Shown here: in pieces, positions 24,491 through 32,757 of the stretch
Numbering within the stretch: position 1 is the stretch's first letter
Layout of the letters: each line of letters begins with the position of its first letter
Assembly (NCBI RefSeq): GCF_027922145.1
Contig: NZ_BSFC01000003.1
Span: 98,892 to 162,891, forward strand
Direction of reading: 5' to 3'
DNA length: 64,000 nt
Source of the DNA: Novosphingobium resinovorum
Lineage (GTDB): Bacteria > Pseudomonadota > Alphaproteobacteria > Sphingomonadales > Sphingomonadaceae
Notes under the pieces: model-generated
Seen by the model: the letters and a program-made list of their open reading frames with translations, nothing else
Told to the model about the DNA's origin: nothing
The model's database searches: none
Program-made: the position numbers and the translations under genes

Positions 24491-25996
24491 TCAGTAGGTT
24501 ACGATCTTCACCTTCTGCCCCGGCGTCAGCGCCGTGTTCGCATCCATCCCGTTGAGCACCAGGAAACGGTCCACCGCCGCGTCGGTATAGGCCATCTTCG
24601 CCGCCAGCGACCGCACGGTGTCGCCCTGCCTTACAGTCACGACACGCAGCAATCGCGGCTTCACGCTGCCCGCATCGGTCGCCGAGATCCGACGGATCGA
24701 GCGGAACATCGGCGTGAACACTTCCGCCCCGCCCGCCTGCGCCAGCGTCAGGAAGTGATAGGCCTGCCCGTTGCCGAAGTCGTAGGCGAAGACGACGACG
24801 TCCACCGCCCCGCTCTGCTGCTGCACCCGCGCGACTCCGTAAGCGGCGGGGATGCCATTCACCGTGGTTTTTTCGATGCTGGCGGGAGTGATTCGCGCCT
24901 GATTCGATTCGGTCAGCCCGGCGAAGACGCTGGTGATGTACGAATCGAGGCTGCCGCTCAGCTTCCCGCCGGAAAATTGTGCCTTCCCCGACGATCCGCT
25001 GATCGTCACCGCCTGCGTTCCGTTGACCATGAAGAAGCCGTCGGGGGCCTCGAAGGCGAATCGCAGTGTCGGATGCGTGAACTTTCGGCCATCCACCACG
25101 CCCTGCTTGGGGTCGTCGCCGTAGACCAGCCCGTCGATTCGCGTGAGGAAAGTGTCGCGATTCGTGGTGCCGCCGCTGCCTTGCCCCGCATATGTCAGCG
25201 CAGAGCGCACGCGCGAAGCGGGATCGGGGTGAGTCGAGGCCCATTCCGGCGTCTGATTCGTGCTGCCGCGCAACTGCGCCTCCAGCGCATTTTGCCGCGC
25301 GAGGCTTTCCAGCACGCTCGACATGGCGCGCGGATCGTAGCCCGCACGCTTGAGGTAGGTGATGCCGAGCTGGTCCGCCTGCAGCTCCTGCGAGCGCGAG
25401 AACTTCAGCGTAAGCAGCTGCGAACCTTGCGAAAACAGCTTCTGCCCGAATTGCCCGAAAGCGTTGTCGCCCAGCACCGCGCCCGCCAGCACCGAGCCCA
25501 GCACGCCGAGGATCTGGTTGCGCTGCGCCGCCTTCTGCCGCTGCGCCGAGTGCCGCGCGGCGACGTGGCCGACCTCGTGGCCGAGCACGCCCGCCATCTC
25601 CGCCTCGTTGTTCATCAACGCGGTCAGCTGGCGCGTCACGTAGATATAGCCGCCGGGAATCGCGAAAGCGTTGTTCACCGGCGAATTGAGCAGGGTGACG
25701 GTGAAATCCCCCGTCGCATTCGACAGGCCGGACTGCACCGCGATTCGCTTGCCGACCTGCTCGACGTAGCTTGCCTGCGGGCCGGTCAGGGCGCCGCCGA
25801 ATTCGGCCAGCAGTTCGGGATGGGCCTTGGCCCCTTGCGACTTGTCGGCAGCACTGATCGCATAGACGCGCGGCGCCTTCGACGCCTGCGCCTCCAGTCG
25901 CGCCGGCCCCGCCGAGACCACCAGCAGCCCCAGCGCCGAGACGACCGCGCCTCCCCGAACTCCGGCCCGAACCACGCGCTTCACGTTGGATACCAT
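24491..25996 (-). CDS. M48-family zinc metalloprotease with a C-terminal LysM-like segment
   Basis: A 501-residue exported protease. A signal sequence or membrane anchor occupies residues 14-36. The metal site HEVGH is at residues 140-144 and the third ligand is probably in SQELQADQLG. M48 proteins of this type (BepA/LoiP-like) act on misassembled outer-membrane proteins. After a central beta-rich region, the last 50 residues (VRQGDTVRSLAAK ... VLNGMDANTALTPGQKVKIV) look like a LysM carbohydrate-binding repeat, suggesting peptidoglycan attachment. The ATG at 25996 is used because GGAAGGGAG lies about 6 bases upstream. Confidence 0.92.
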   Translation of the reverse strand: MVSNVKRVVRAGVRGGAVVSALGLLVVSAGPARLEAQASKAPRVYAISAADKSQGAKAHPELLAEFGGALTGPQASYVEQVGKRIAVQSGLSNATGDFTVTLLNSPVNNAFAIPGGYIYVTRQLTALMNNEAEMAGVLGHEVGHVAARHSAQRQKAAQRNQILGVLGSVLAGAVLGDNAFGQFGQKLFSQGSQLLTLKFSRSQELQADQLGITYLKRAGYDPRAMSSVLESLARQNALEAQLRGSTNQTPEWASTHPDPASRVRSALTYAGQGSGGTTNRDTFLTRIDGLVYGDDPKQGVVDGRKFTHPTLRFAFEAPDGFFMVNGTQAVTISGSSGKAQFSGGKLSGSLDSYITSVFAGLTESNQARITPASIEKTTVNGIPAAYGVARVQQQSGAVDVVVFAYDFGNGQAYHFLTLAQAGGAEVFTPMFRSIRRISATDAGSVKPRLLRVVTVRQGDTVRSLAAKMAYTDAAVDRFLVLNGMDANTALTPGQKVKIVTY

Positions 25997-26085
25997 GTCG
26001 CTCCCTTCCTCCATTCTGCGGGCCGCCACCCGCGATTCTTGCCCGTCGCGCAACGAGTCGCACGGCGGGCTTGTTCCCTTGCGCC

Positions 26086-26976
26086 CTACATCTGCCCCTT
26101 CGCGAGCGGATGGCGCGAGTTCACCAGTTCCACCAGCCGCGCGCTGTCCACATGCGTATAGATCTGCGTCGTCGCGATGTCGGCATGGCCGAGCAGCATC
26201 TGCAGCACGCGCAAATCCGCGCCGCCTTCCAGCAGGTGAGTTGCGAAGGCGTGGCGCAGCACGTGCGGCGAGACGCGCTCCGGATCGAGACCCGCCCTGC
26301 CCGCCAGTGCCCGCAGCAACTGGAACAACCGCACGCGCGTCAGGTGCCCGCTCGCCCCGCTCGACGGAAAGAGGAACCGCGAGGTCCCCTTCCGCAAAGT
26401 CAGCCAGCGCGACAGCACCGCGCGGGAGCGGGTGCTGACCGGCACCATGCGCTGCTGCCCGCCCTTGCCGGTGATGTGGAGGAACGGCGCATCCCGCGGC
26501 ACCGCGGTGACGGGGAGCGACACCAGTTCGGTCGCGCGCAGGCCGGACCCGTAGAGCAGTTCGAGCAGTGCCAGCAGCCGCACCGCGTCGGACCGCTCGG
26601 ACACCGCCTCCTCGTCCGCCTGCGCGAGAAACCGCTCGACTTCTTCGTGACTGAGCAGGCGCGGCAGCGGGCGGCGCACGCGCCCCTTGGGCAGCGCACC
26701 GGAAGGATCGTCCTTGCGCAGCCCCTCATCGATCAGGAAACCATAGAACTGCCGCAGCGCCGAACACCGCCGGGCGAGGCTGGACGCCGCCAGTCCGCTC
26801 CACGCGCCTCCGAGCCCCTCCAATGCCTCGGGCGTGGCATTGGCGACATCGCCCAGCACCTCGCGCGCGGCTTCGAGGTCGCGGCGATAGGCGGCGAGCG
26901 TATTGGCCGCCGCGCCGCGTTCCGCCGCCAGCATCGCCAGGAACCGCTCGGCGAGGTCGTCTGCGCCCCCGCTCAT
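26086..26976 (-). CDS. xerD: XerC/XerD-type tyrosine recombinase
   Basis: A 296-residue recombinase of the length and layout of XerD, which resolves chromosome dimers at dif with XerC. The catalytic residues are all present: R147 (GLRATEL), K171 (TGKGGQQR), H238 and R241 (HVLRHAF), H264 (LGHADIATT) and the nucleophile Y273 (QIYTHV). The N-terminal SAM-like domain covers residues 1-95. There is no nearby phage or integron gene. XerD rather than XerC is chosen from overall feel and the LSHEEVERFL segment; the paralogue is not in this window. Confidence 0.9.
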   Translation of the reverse strand: MSGGADDLAERFLAMLAAERGAAANTLAAYRRDLEAAREVLGDVANATPEALEGLGGAWSGLAASSLARRCSALRQFYGFLIDEGLRKDDPSGALPKGRVRRPLPRLLSHEEVERFLAQADEEAVSERSDAVRLLALLELLYGSGLRATELVSLPVTAVPRDAPFLHITGKGGQQRMVPVSTRSRAVLSRWLTLRKGTSRFLFPSSGASGHLTRVRLFQLLRALAGRAGLDPERVSPHVLRHAFATHLLEGGADLRVLQMLLGHADIATTQIYTHVDSARLVELVNSRHPLAKGQM

Positions 26977-26981
26977 CGGCC

Positions 26982-28874
26982 TCAGACCCGCGCGACCGCC
27001 TCGGCGGCGATCATCCGCGCTTCGGCGTCGAGCCCCACCGACCGCAGCGCCGAGACGATGTGATAGAGGTGACGCGGCGTCATGCGCTGCCAGTTGTCGC
27101 CCTGCATGCCGAAGGCCGCGAGCAGCGCGACACTGGCTTCATCGCCGCGACTGGCGGCATGGTCGATCGCCTGAGTCCAGCGCGTGCTGCCGCCCATGTC
27201 CATCCCGGCATCGCGGGTGACCCGCTCGGCGTCGGCGCGATCGACGCGCTCCAGCCCGGCAAGACCGGCGGCAAGGAAGGCCGAGCGGCGCTTTTGCGTG
27301 CTGTCGTCGTCATCGACATAACTGTTGAGCGTCGAACTGCCGACCGTCGCCACGCGGCCCGGAGCAGCAAGGATCAGCATGCCCCATGCCCGCGATCCGG
27401 CCTCGACCACGCTCGACCAGCGCAGCGCATTGGCGTCGTATCCCGCCGCCAGCATCGAGGCGATCAGCGAGGACGCGCTGTCGGCCATGTCGGCGCTGGG
27501 CGCCATGCGCGCGGCGGCAGCGGCCGTCAGCACCTGCCGGGCATAGAGCGCCGACCCGGTCACGTTCCACAGCGCCTGCATCGCCGCCAGCCGCGCGGCG
27601 GGGTCCTGCTGGACATAAGCATCCCGCAGCGATTCCGCGCGGTCCTGCCACTCGCCGGTGACGTCGGGATCGGCGAAGATCTGCGAATAGAGGTCCACCA
27701 TCGCCGCATTGGACAGCACGCCCGCCGCCGCGGCACGATCCGCCGCCGCCGCCCGGCGGCCAAGGCTGACCATCGGCGCCAGCGCCGTCGCGTAATCGTA
27801 GGACGGCCCCGCCGTGGCCATCAGCGCGGTCGGCGGTTCCAGCCCCGTGCCGATCGCGAGACCGTAGCGCCACGGCGTCATCGTCGTGACCTTGTCCCAC
27901 TCGATCGTCACCGCACGCCGCGCCTTGCCGGCCGCGCCTGCGTACTTCTGCGCGAGCAGCAGGTCGATCTGGTCCATCTTGCCGCGAACCCGGTCGCGCT
28001 CCAGCTTCGAGATCGCCGCCGTGCTGTTGCCACGAAACGCCTCGCAGATGGTGCGCGAGGTATTCCACGCGGCATCGTCACGCAGCGAGCCCTGCGTCGC
28101 CATCACCGGGCACATGCCGGTGAAGTCGGCATTGCGGGCATAGACGTCGAACGCCACCTGCCCGAACGCCGGGGTGTAATCGGCGATGTCGAGGTCCTGC
28201 AGCACCACGCGCGCCGCATCGGTCTCGCCCATGCGCAGCAGCAGGCCGACGCGCATCGCCATGAAGTCGGCCGCGCTCATCCCGCTCGGCGGATTGAGGC
28301 GCGAGGCCAGCGCGCGGCGCAACAGGATATGCCCCCAGCGCGAAACAAGCTGCCCCCGGTTGCCTTCCAGCGCGACGCGGATCAGGCTGCCGTTCTGCCC
28401 GGCGAGCGAGGCCAGCGGCAGCCCCCCTTCGTCGGCACCGAGCATCCCCGCCTCGTCGGCGGAGCGCCGCGCGGCGGGCGGCATATCGATCACCACCTTG
28501 GCCCCGAGCAGCGCCTCGAAATCCTCAGGCGACATCTTCTCGAGTTCCTCGAGGCTCGGGATACGACGCAAGGTGCCGTCGTCCTGCGCGATCACGGTAG
28601 GCATCGCGCTAGGCGTACCGGTCGGGATCGCCTGCACCACCGGGGTCGAGGTCGCGGCGGGACGCGGAGCGCTCGACGCCGCAGCACTCGGCGCGGAGGA
28701 AGTTTGCGGCTTAGGTGCCTGGGTGCGCGGCGCCTGCGGACGCGGGGTGGCCGAGCGCGCGGGTGCGGGCTCGTCGAACATCTTGGGCAGCAGCGATTCG
28801 GGGCTGTCCTGCGCCACCGCCCACACCGAGGTCAGCGCCAGCGCGCCTCCCGCGAGCAGGTGCACCGCTCTCAT
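26982..28874 (-). CDS. Large exported protein of unknown function with a Pro/Ala/Ser-rich N-terminal linker
   Basis: I do not recognise this 630-residue family. A signal peptide (HLLAGGALALTSVWAVAQ) is followed by a low-complexity Pro/Ala/Ser linker to about residue 95, then PSLEELEKMSPEDFEALLG and a long alanine-rich, repeat-like helical region with paired arginines and aspartates that recalls solenoid or TPR-type proteins. Two cysteines (GMCPVM, TICEAF) may be bridged. It is translated from an ATGA overlap with a 52-residue membrane protein and is separated by only 5 bases from xerD downstream. Probably a periplasmic or envelope scaffold. Confidence 0.75.
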   Translation of the reverse strand: MRAVHLLAGGALALTSVWAVAQDSPESLLPKMFDEPAPARSATPRPQAPRTQAPKPQTSSAPSAAASSAPRPAATSTPVVQAIPTGTPSAMPTVIAQDDGTLRRIPSLEELEKMSPEDFEALLGAKVVIDMPPAARRSADEAGMLGADEGGLPLASLAGQNGSLIRVALEGNRGQLVSRWGHILLRRALASRLNPPSGMSAADFMAMRVGLLLRMGETDAARVVLQDLDIADYTPAFGQVAFDVYARNADFTGMCPVMATQGSLRDDAAWNTSRTICEAFRGNSTAAISKLERDRVRGKMDQIDLLLAQKYAGAAGKARRAVTIEWDKVTTMTPWRYGLAIGTGLEPPTALMATAGPSYDYATALAPMVSLGRRAAAADRAAAAGVLSNAAMVDLYSQIFADPDVTGEWQDRAESLRDAYVQQDPAARLAAMQALWNVTGSALYARQVLTAAAAARMAPSADMADSASSLIASMLAAGYDANALRWSSVVEAGSRAWGMLILAAPGRVATVGSSTLNSYVDDDDSTQKRRSAFLAAGLAGLERVDRADAERVTRDAGMDMGGSTRWTQAIDHAASRGDEASVALLAAFGMQGDNWQRMTPRHLYHIVSALRSVGLDAEARMIAAEAVARV

Positions 28875-29029
28875 TTCGACAGTTCCGGCAGCGGGATCGA
28901 GACGGTCTGCTGCGTCACCGGCTGCACGCCCGCGTCATTCCATGCGGCAATACCAAGGCCGACCACGGCAATCGGCAGGAGAATGGCAACGGCCGACGCT
29001 ATACGGCGCCTGCGCTTTACGATGTTCAC
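28871..29029 (-). CDS. 52-residue single-pass membrane protein coupled to the next gene
   Basis: A GTG start at 29029 with GAAGGAAG about 6 bases upstream encodes a basic N-terminus (MNIVKRRRRIAS), one hydrophobic helix (AVAILLPIAVVGLGIAAW) and a short tail ending IPLPELSK. The stop overlaps the ATG of the 630-residue exported protein as ATGA. The good ribosome binding site, the tight coupling and the sensible topology make it a real gene, though it is too short for most gene finders. Its promoter region is shared divergently with aroK, 57 bases away. Confidence 0.75.
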   Translation of the reverse strand: MNIVKRRRRIASAVAILLPIAVVGLGIAAWNDAGVQPVTQQTVSIPLPELSK

Positions 29030-29086
29030 TCGGCTTCCTTCACCATGCTTGCGCTGCGACCTAGCGCAACTATAGGCGATCGGGCA

Positions 29087-29671
29087 ATGGACGTTCAACA
29101 AACCCGGTTTTCCGCGCAGGAAATTGCAGCGCTCGCCCGCCGTATCGACCGGCCCATCGTGCTTGTCGGTATGATGGGCGTGGGCAAGTCCAGTGTCGGC
29201 AAGCGGCTTGCGAACCTGCTCGATTGCCCCTTCGTCGATGCCGACGACGAGATCGAACGCTCCGCGCAGATGAGCATCCCGGAAATCTTCGACGCTTATG
29301 GCGAGGACTATTTCCGCGATGGCGAACGCCGGGTGATTTCCCGCCTGATCACGGACAGCGAGACCAGACGGCAGCGCATCGTCATCGCCACCGGCGGCGG
29401 CGCCTTCGTCAATGCCGAAACCCGCGCGCTGATCCTCGACAAGGCGATCACGATCTGGCTCGACAGCGAGGTCGATACCCTCGTCGAGCGCACTGCGCGA
29501 AAGGAGAACCGCCCGCTGCTGCGCGGCGGCAACCCGCGCGAAATTCTCGGCCGCCTGCGCGAGGAACGGGCGCAGCATTATTGCCAGGCGCCCATCCACG
29601 TGCTGAGCAGCGCAGGCCCGCACGTCCAGACGATCAACAAGGTACTTCAGGGAATTTCCCAATGGCTGTGA
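29087..29671 (+). CDS. aroK: Shikimate kinase
   Basis: Phosphorylates shikimate in the chorismate pathway. A 194-residue protein with Walker A GMMGVGKS (residues 28-35), the DADDEIE substrate loop near residue 50, the RDGERRV segment near residue 78, the TGGGA motif near residue 103 and the LRGGNPR lid near 143. The ATG at 29087 has no strong ribosome binding site; it gives an N-terminal extension typical of alphaproteobacterial AroK. The stop overlaps aroB by 10 bases. Confidence 0.95.
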   Translation: MDVQQTRFSAQEIAALARRIDRPIVLVGMMGVGKSSVGKRLANLLDCPFVDADDEIERSAQMSIPEIFDAYGEDYFRDGERRVISRLITDSETRRQRIVIATGGGAFVNAETRALILDKAITIWLDSEVDTLVERTARKENRPLLRGGNPREILGRLREERAQHYCQAPIHVLSSAGPHVQTINKVLQGISQWL

Positions 29672-30768
29672 TCCCCGTCGATATCGCCGGTCGCCCTTAC
29701 GAAGTGCGCGTCGGCGCCGGGCTGCTCGCGGAACTCGCCCCCAACTGCCGGGGCAAGCTGCGCAAGCGCGGCGTGCCGATCGTCACCGACGCCAACGTCC
29801 ACGCGGCCTGGGGCGACGTGGTGGAAAAGTCCCTGCGCGACAACGGCCACGAACCGCACTGGCGCATCCTTCCGGCAGGCGAAGCGACCAAGTCGTGGGA
29901 GGAACTGGCCGCCACGGTGAACTGGCTGCTGGGCCTCGAAGTGGAGCGCGGCGATCACATCATCGCGCTGGGCGGCGGCGTGATCGGCGACCTCACCGGC
30001 TTCTGCGCCTCGGTGCTGAAGCGCGGGTGCCACTTCATCCAGGTGCCCACCACGCTGCTGGCCCAGGTCGATTCGAGCGTCGGCGGCAAGACCGCGATCA
30101 ACACGCCGGCCGGCAAGAACCTCGTCGGCGCGTTCCACCAGCCCTCGCTGGTGCTGGCCGACCTTTCGGCGCTGGAGACCCTGCCCGAGCGGGACTTGCG
30201 CGCGGGCTATGCCGAAGTCGTGAAGTACGGGCTGATCGACGACGCCGACTTCTTCGCCTGGTGCGACGGCAATGCCGCCGCGATGCTGGCGGGCGACAGC
30301 GCGCTTCGCGAATATGCGGTGGCGCATTCGGTCGCGGCCAAGGCGCGCATCGTCGCCGAGGACGAGTTCGAGACCACCGGCCGCCGCGCCCTGCTCAACC
30401 TCGGCCACACTTTCGGCCACGCGCTGGAGGCCGAGACCGGCTTCGGCGACCGCCTGCTCCACGGCGAGGGCGTCGCGCTGGGCATGGTGCTGGCGGCACG
30501 TTACTCGGCAAGGCGCGGGCTGATGCCGCAGGCGAGCGCCGAACATGTCGCGCAGCATATCGGCGAGATCGGCCTGCCTGCCAGCCTCAAGGCGCTCGGG
30601 CTGGACTGCGACGGTGCCGCTCTCGTGCAGCACATGCTCCATGACAAGAAGATGGATGCGGGCACCCTGCCCTTCCTGCTGATGAAGGGCATCGGCCAGA
30701 CCTACCTCGACAAGCAGGTCTCGCTGGAAGACGTGTCGGCGTTCCTCGACGAGGAACTTGCGCGCTGA
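29662..30768 (+). CDS. aroB: 3-dehydroquinate synthase
   Basis: Converts DAHP to 3-dehydroquinate, using NAD and a divalent metal. The 368-residue protein has GGGVIGDLTGF near residue 103, QVPTTLLAQVDSSVGGKTAIN near residue 128 (split as PTTLLAQVDSSVGGK), EVVKYG near 184, and the metal-binding NLGHTFGHALE and LLHGEGVA near 248 and 265. The ATG at 29662 lies within the end of aroK and has AGGGA about 8 bases upstream. aroK-aroB is a common operon. Confidence 0.97.
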   Translation: MAVIPVDIAGRPYEVRVGAGLLAELAPNCRGKLRKRGVPIVTDANVHAAWGDVVEKSLRDNGHEPHWRILPAGEATKSWEELAATVNWLLGLEVERGDHIIALGGGVIGDLTGFCASVLKRGCHFIQVPTTLLAQVDSSVGGKTAINTPAGKNLVGAFHQPSLVLADLSALETLPERDLRAGYAEVVKYGLIDDADFFAWCDGNAAAMLAGDSALREYAVAHSVAAKARIVAEDEFETTGRRALLNLGHTFGHALEAETGFGDRLLHGEGVALGMVLAARYSARRGLMPQASAEHVAQHIGEIGLPASLKALGLDCDGAALVQHMLHDKKMDAGTLPFLLMKGIGQTYLDKQVSLEDVSAFLDEELAR

Positions 30769-30972
30769 TCGCAGTGCTCTGAGCACCGTCTTTTCAACGA
30801 TGGCTGTGGTAAGTCACTGCCATTTCATCGCTACACGCACCTCTTGGCGCCTTGTGGCATGTTTGAGTGCCGCTGGGTGCCGTTGAGTGCACCGTGCAAA
30901 ACGCCGTGTTTGTGCGCCGCTTCGTGGCCGTGCAGCGACGAAGCCCGGATCGCGACGGGCTCGCGAACGTTA
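30769..30972. other. Intergenic region with three degenerate 10-bp tandem repeats
   Basis: This is the first half of a 426-base gap after aroB. At 30869-30898 the string GAGTGCCGCT, GGGTGCCGTT, GAGTGCACCG repeats with a 10-base period, a spacing of one helical turn. No terminator for aroB is clear and no open frame is convincing. Confidence 0.4.
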
Positions 30973-31095
30973 TATATTTGCACGCTCTTTCAACGGAGTA
31001 GGCGTTTGTCACGCTGGCCGGGGGGCCAAGACGCCCCGTGCGAATCCCCCGGGGCGTTGCGGAAGGCGGCAGGTCGATCGGCCTGCCGCCTTTTC
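30973..31095 (+). ncRNA. Candidate small RNA with its own terminator
   Basis: A TATATT -10-like element at 30973-30978 is followed by about 85 bases without an open frame, a hairpin of ACGCCCCG (31031-31038) with CGGGGCGT (31050-31057), and a perfect 11-bp terminator stem (31063-31073 with 31082-31092) ending in TTTT. The transcript would be about 110 bases. It could also be an attenuated leader of the POT transporter that starts at 31195. I see no -35 match and do not recognise the family. Confidence 0.45.
31063..31095 (+). terminator. Rho-independent terminator between aroB and the POT transporter
   Basis: AAGGCGGCAGG and CCTGCCGCCTT pair perfectly around TCGATCGG and are followed by TTTTCATT. 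It lies about 295 bases after aroB and 100 bases before the transporter, which suggests an independent short transcript. Confidence 0.85.
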
Positions 31096-31194
31096 ATTAG
31101 CCACGCATTCAGGTTTGACCCTGTTACATCGACATGACATTGCTCGCGCAGGAACGGCGATTACGCCGATGCACAAGATAATTACGGGACAGAC

Positions 31195-32577
31195 ATGACC
31201 GCACCCGAAGCGACGCCCAACCTCGACTTCCCCGAAGAAGCGGCGCGAGAAGACCGCGCTTTCCTGGGCCATCCCAAGGGGTTAGGCCTACTCGGCCTGG
31301 TCGAGGGCTGCGAGCGGTTTTCCTACTATTCGATGCAGACGCTGCTGACGCTCTACATGGTCAAGTACCTGCTGGTCCCGGGGCGGCAGGAGGGCGTGAT
31401 CGGGTTGGACTGGGTCACAACGCACGTGTTTCCGGGCCTGTCCGGACAGCCGCTGGCTTCCGAAATATTCGGCCTTTACACGGCTTTAGTCTATCTGACC
31501 CCGATCCTCGGCGGCATCCTGGCAGACCTGTTGCTGGGCCGCCGCGCCGCGCTGATCGCGGGCGGCGTGGTCATGTCGCTCGGCCATTTCCTGATGGCGT
31601 TCGAGAGCGCCTTCCTGCTGGCGCTGATATCGCTGGTGGTCGGCGTCGGCCTGTTCAAGGGCAACATCGCCAGCCAGGTCGGCGAACTCTACAAGCCCGG
31701 CGACATCCGCCGCGCGATGGCGTTCCAGATTTTCTACATATTTATCAATGTCTCGGTAATCGTGGCTCCGCTGATTTCCGGCACGCTGGGTGAGAAAGTC
31801 GGCTGGCACTGGGGCTTCGGCTGCGCCGGCGTGGTCATGGTGCTCGGCCTGCTTTTATACATCTACGCAAAGCCCTGGCTGCCCGCCGACAGCAAGGCCG
31901 CCAAGTCCTCCGAGCCCCGCGCCACGTTCGAAAAGGGCGACGGCCCGCGTCTGCTGGCCGTACTGGTACTGGTGCCGATCATGGGCATCTCGCTCCTGAC
32001 CAACCAGCAGATTTTCAACGCTTATCTCGTCTGGGCCGATCAGCAGTTCCAGCTCAGCTTCATGGGTGAGACGCTGCCGACGAGCTGGATGATTACCATT
32101 GACGCCACCCTCAGCTTCTCGATGCTGGTGGCCGTCGCCGCGTTCTGGGCCTTCGTCGGCAAGCGCACCGGCAATGAGCCGGACGAACTGGGCAAGATGA
32201 TCCTGGGCTGCGCGTTCATCGTCGGCGGCGCGGCGTGCCTCTATATGGCTGCGGCGACGCAAGGTACCGGAAAGATTGGTCTATTCTGGCCCGTGATGTT
32301 TCACTTGGTGAACTCGATCGGCTTCGCGCACCTGCTGCCGGTGAGCCTCGCGCTGTTCACCCGCCTTGCCCCGCGCGCGCTGAACGCCTCGATCGTGGGG
32401 ATCTACTACCTTGCGTTCTTCGGCGCGAACCTGGCCGTGGGCAAGATCGGCACGCTGTTCTCGACAATGCCGACGACGACGTTCTGGCTGCTGCACATGG
32501 CTTCGGCCGCCGTCGCACTAATCGGGTTCGGGCTATTCAAGCTGTTGTTTGCAAAGCGATTGATGGGCACCCCCTGA
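31195..32577 (+). CDS. POT/PTR-family proton-coupled oligopeptide transporter
   Basis: A 460-residue major-facilitator protein with about 12 helices in the inner membrane. The proton-coupling motif of the POT family is present as EGCERFSYYSM at about residue 37, and helix 4-5 contains the family pattern FQIFYIFINVSVIVAPLISG. Substrates are usually di- or tripeptides. The codon after ACGGGACAGAC is used as start; the ribosome binding site is weak. The gene is unusually rich in AT-containing codons at places (for example around 31740), but remains in the host style overall. It overlaps the next small gene as TGATG. Confidence 0.93.
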   Translation: MTAPEATPNLDFPEEAAREDRAFLGHPKGLGLLGLVEGCERFSYYSMQTLLTLYMVKYLLVPGRQEGVIGLDWVTTHVFPGLSGQPLASEIFGLYTALVYLTPILGGILADLLLGRRAALIAGGVVMSLGHFLMAFESAFLLALISLVVGVGLFKGNIASQVGELYKPGDIRRAMAFQIFYIFINVSVIVAPLISGTLGEKVGWHWGFGCAGVVMVLGLLLYIYAKPWLPADSKAAKSSEPRATFEKGDGPRLLAVLVLVPIMGISLLTNQQIFNAYLVWADQQFQLSFMGETLPTSWMITIDATLSFSMLVAVAAFWAFVGKRTGNEPDELGKMILGCAFIVGGAACLYMAAATQGTGKIGLFWPVMFHLVNSIGFAHLLPVSLALFTRLAPRALNASIVGIYYLAFFGANLAVGKIGTLFSTMPTTTFWLLHMASAAVALIGFGLFKLLFAKRLMGTP

Positions 32578-32753
32578 TGCCCGTCATCGGCTGCCTGCTG
32601 CTGATCGTCCTGCCGCTTCTGGGCCTCGCGGCAGGTGGTTTTCTCTGGGGAGCCGAAGGTGCGAAATGGGGCGCCGGGATTGGCTTTACCCTTGCCCTGG
32701 TGGTGTTCAGCGGCGGCAGTTACGCCTTCATCAAAGGCATGCGCGGCCGCTGA
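32577..32753 (+). CDS. 58-residue two-helix membrane protein coupled to the POT transporter
   Basis: The ATG at 32577 shares one base with the transporter stop (TGATG). The protein has two hydrophobic helices (IGCLLLIVLPLLGLAAGGFLW and GIGFTLALVVFSGGSYAFI, each about 18 residues) joined by a short glycine-containing turn, and a basic end (KGMRGR). I do not recognise it. The coupling suggests it is co-translated with the transporter, perhaps as an accessory subunit. It converges on the thioesterase gene with only 4 bases between the stop codons. Confidence 0.7.
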   Translation: MPVIGCLLLIVLPLLGLAAGGFLWGAEGAKWGAGIGFTLALVVFSGGSYAFIKGMRGR

Positions 32754-32757
32754 GTGC

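Noticed and set aside
23077..26976. A genomic island bounded by the tRNA-Arg genes and the tyrosine recombinase
   Set aside because: The recombinase is a complete XerD-type housekeeping enzyme, the genes between are core-like, and no direct repeat of a tRNA end was found.
31020..31060. GTGCGAATCC resembling a tRNA T-loop, as part of a tmRNA or tRNA-like gene
   Set aside because: The flanking bases cannot form a T-stem and no acceptor stem is present; it is the loop of a simple hairpin.
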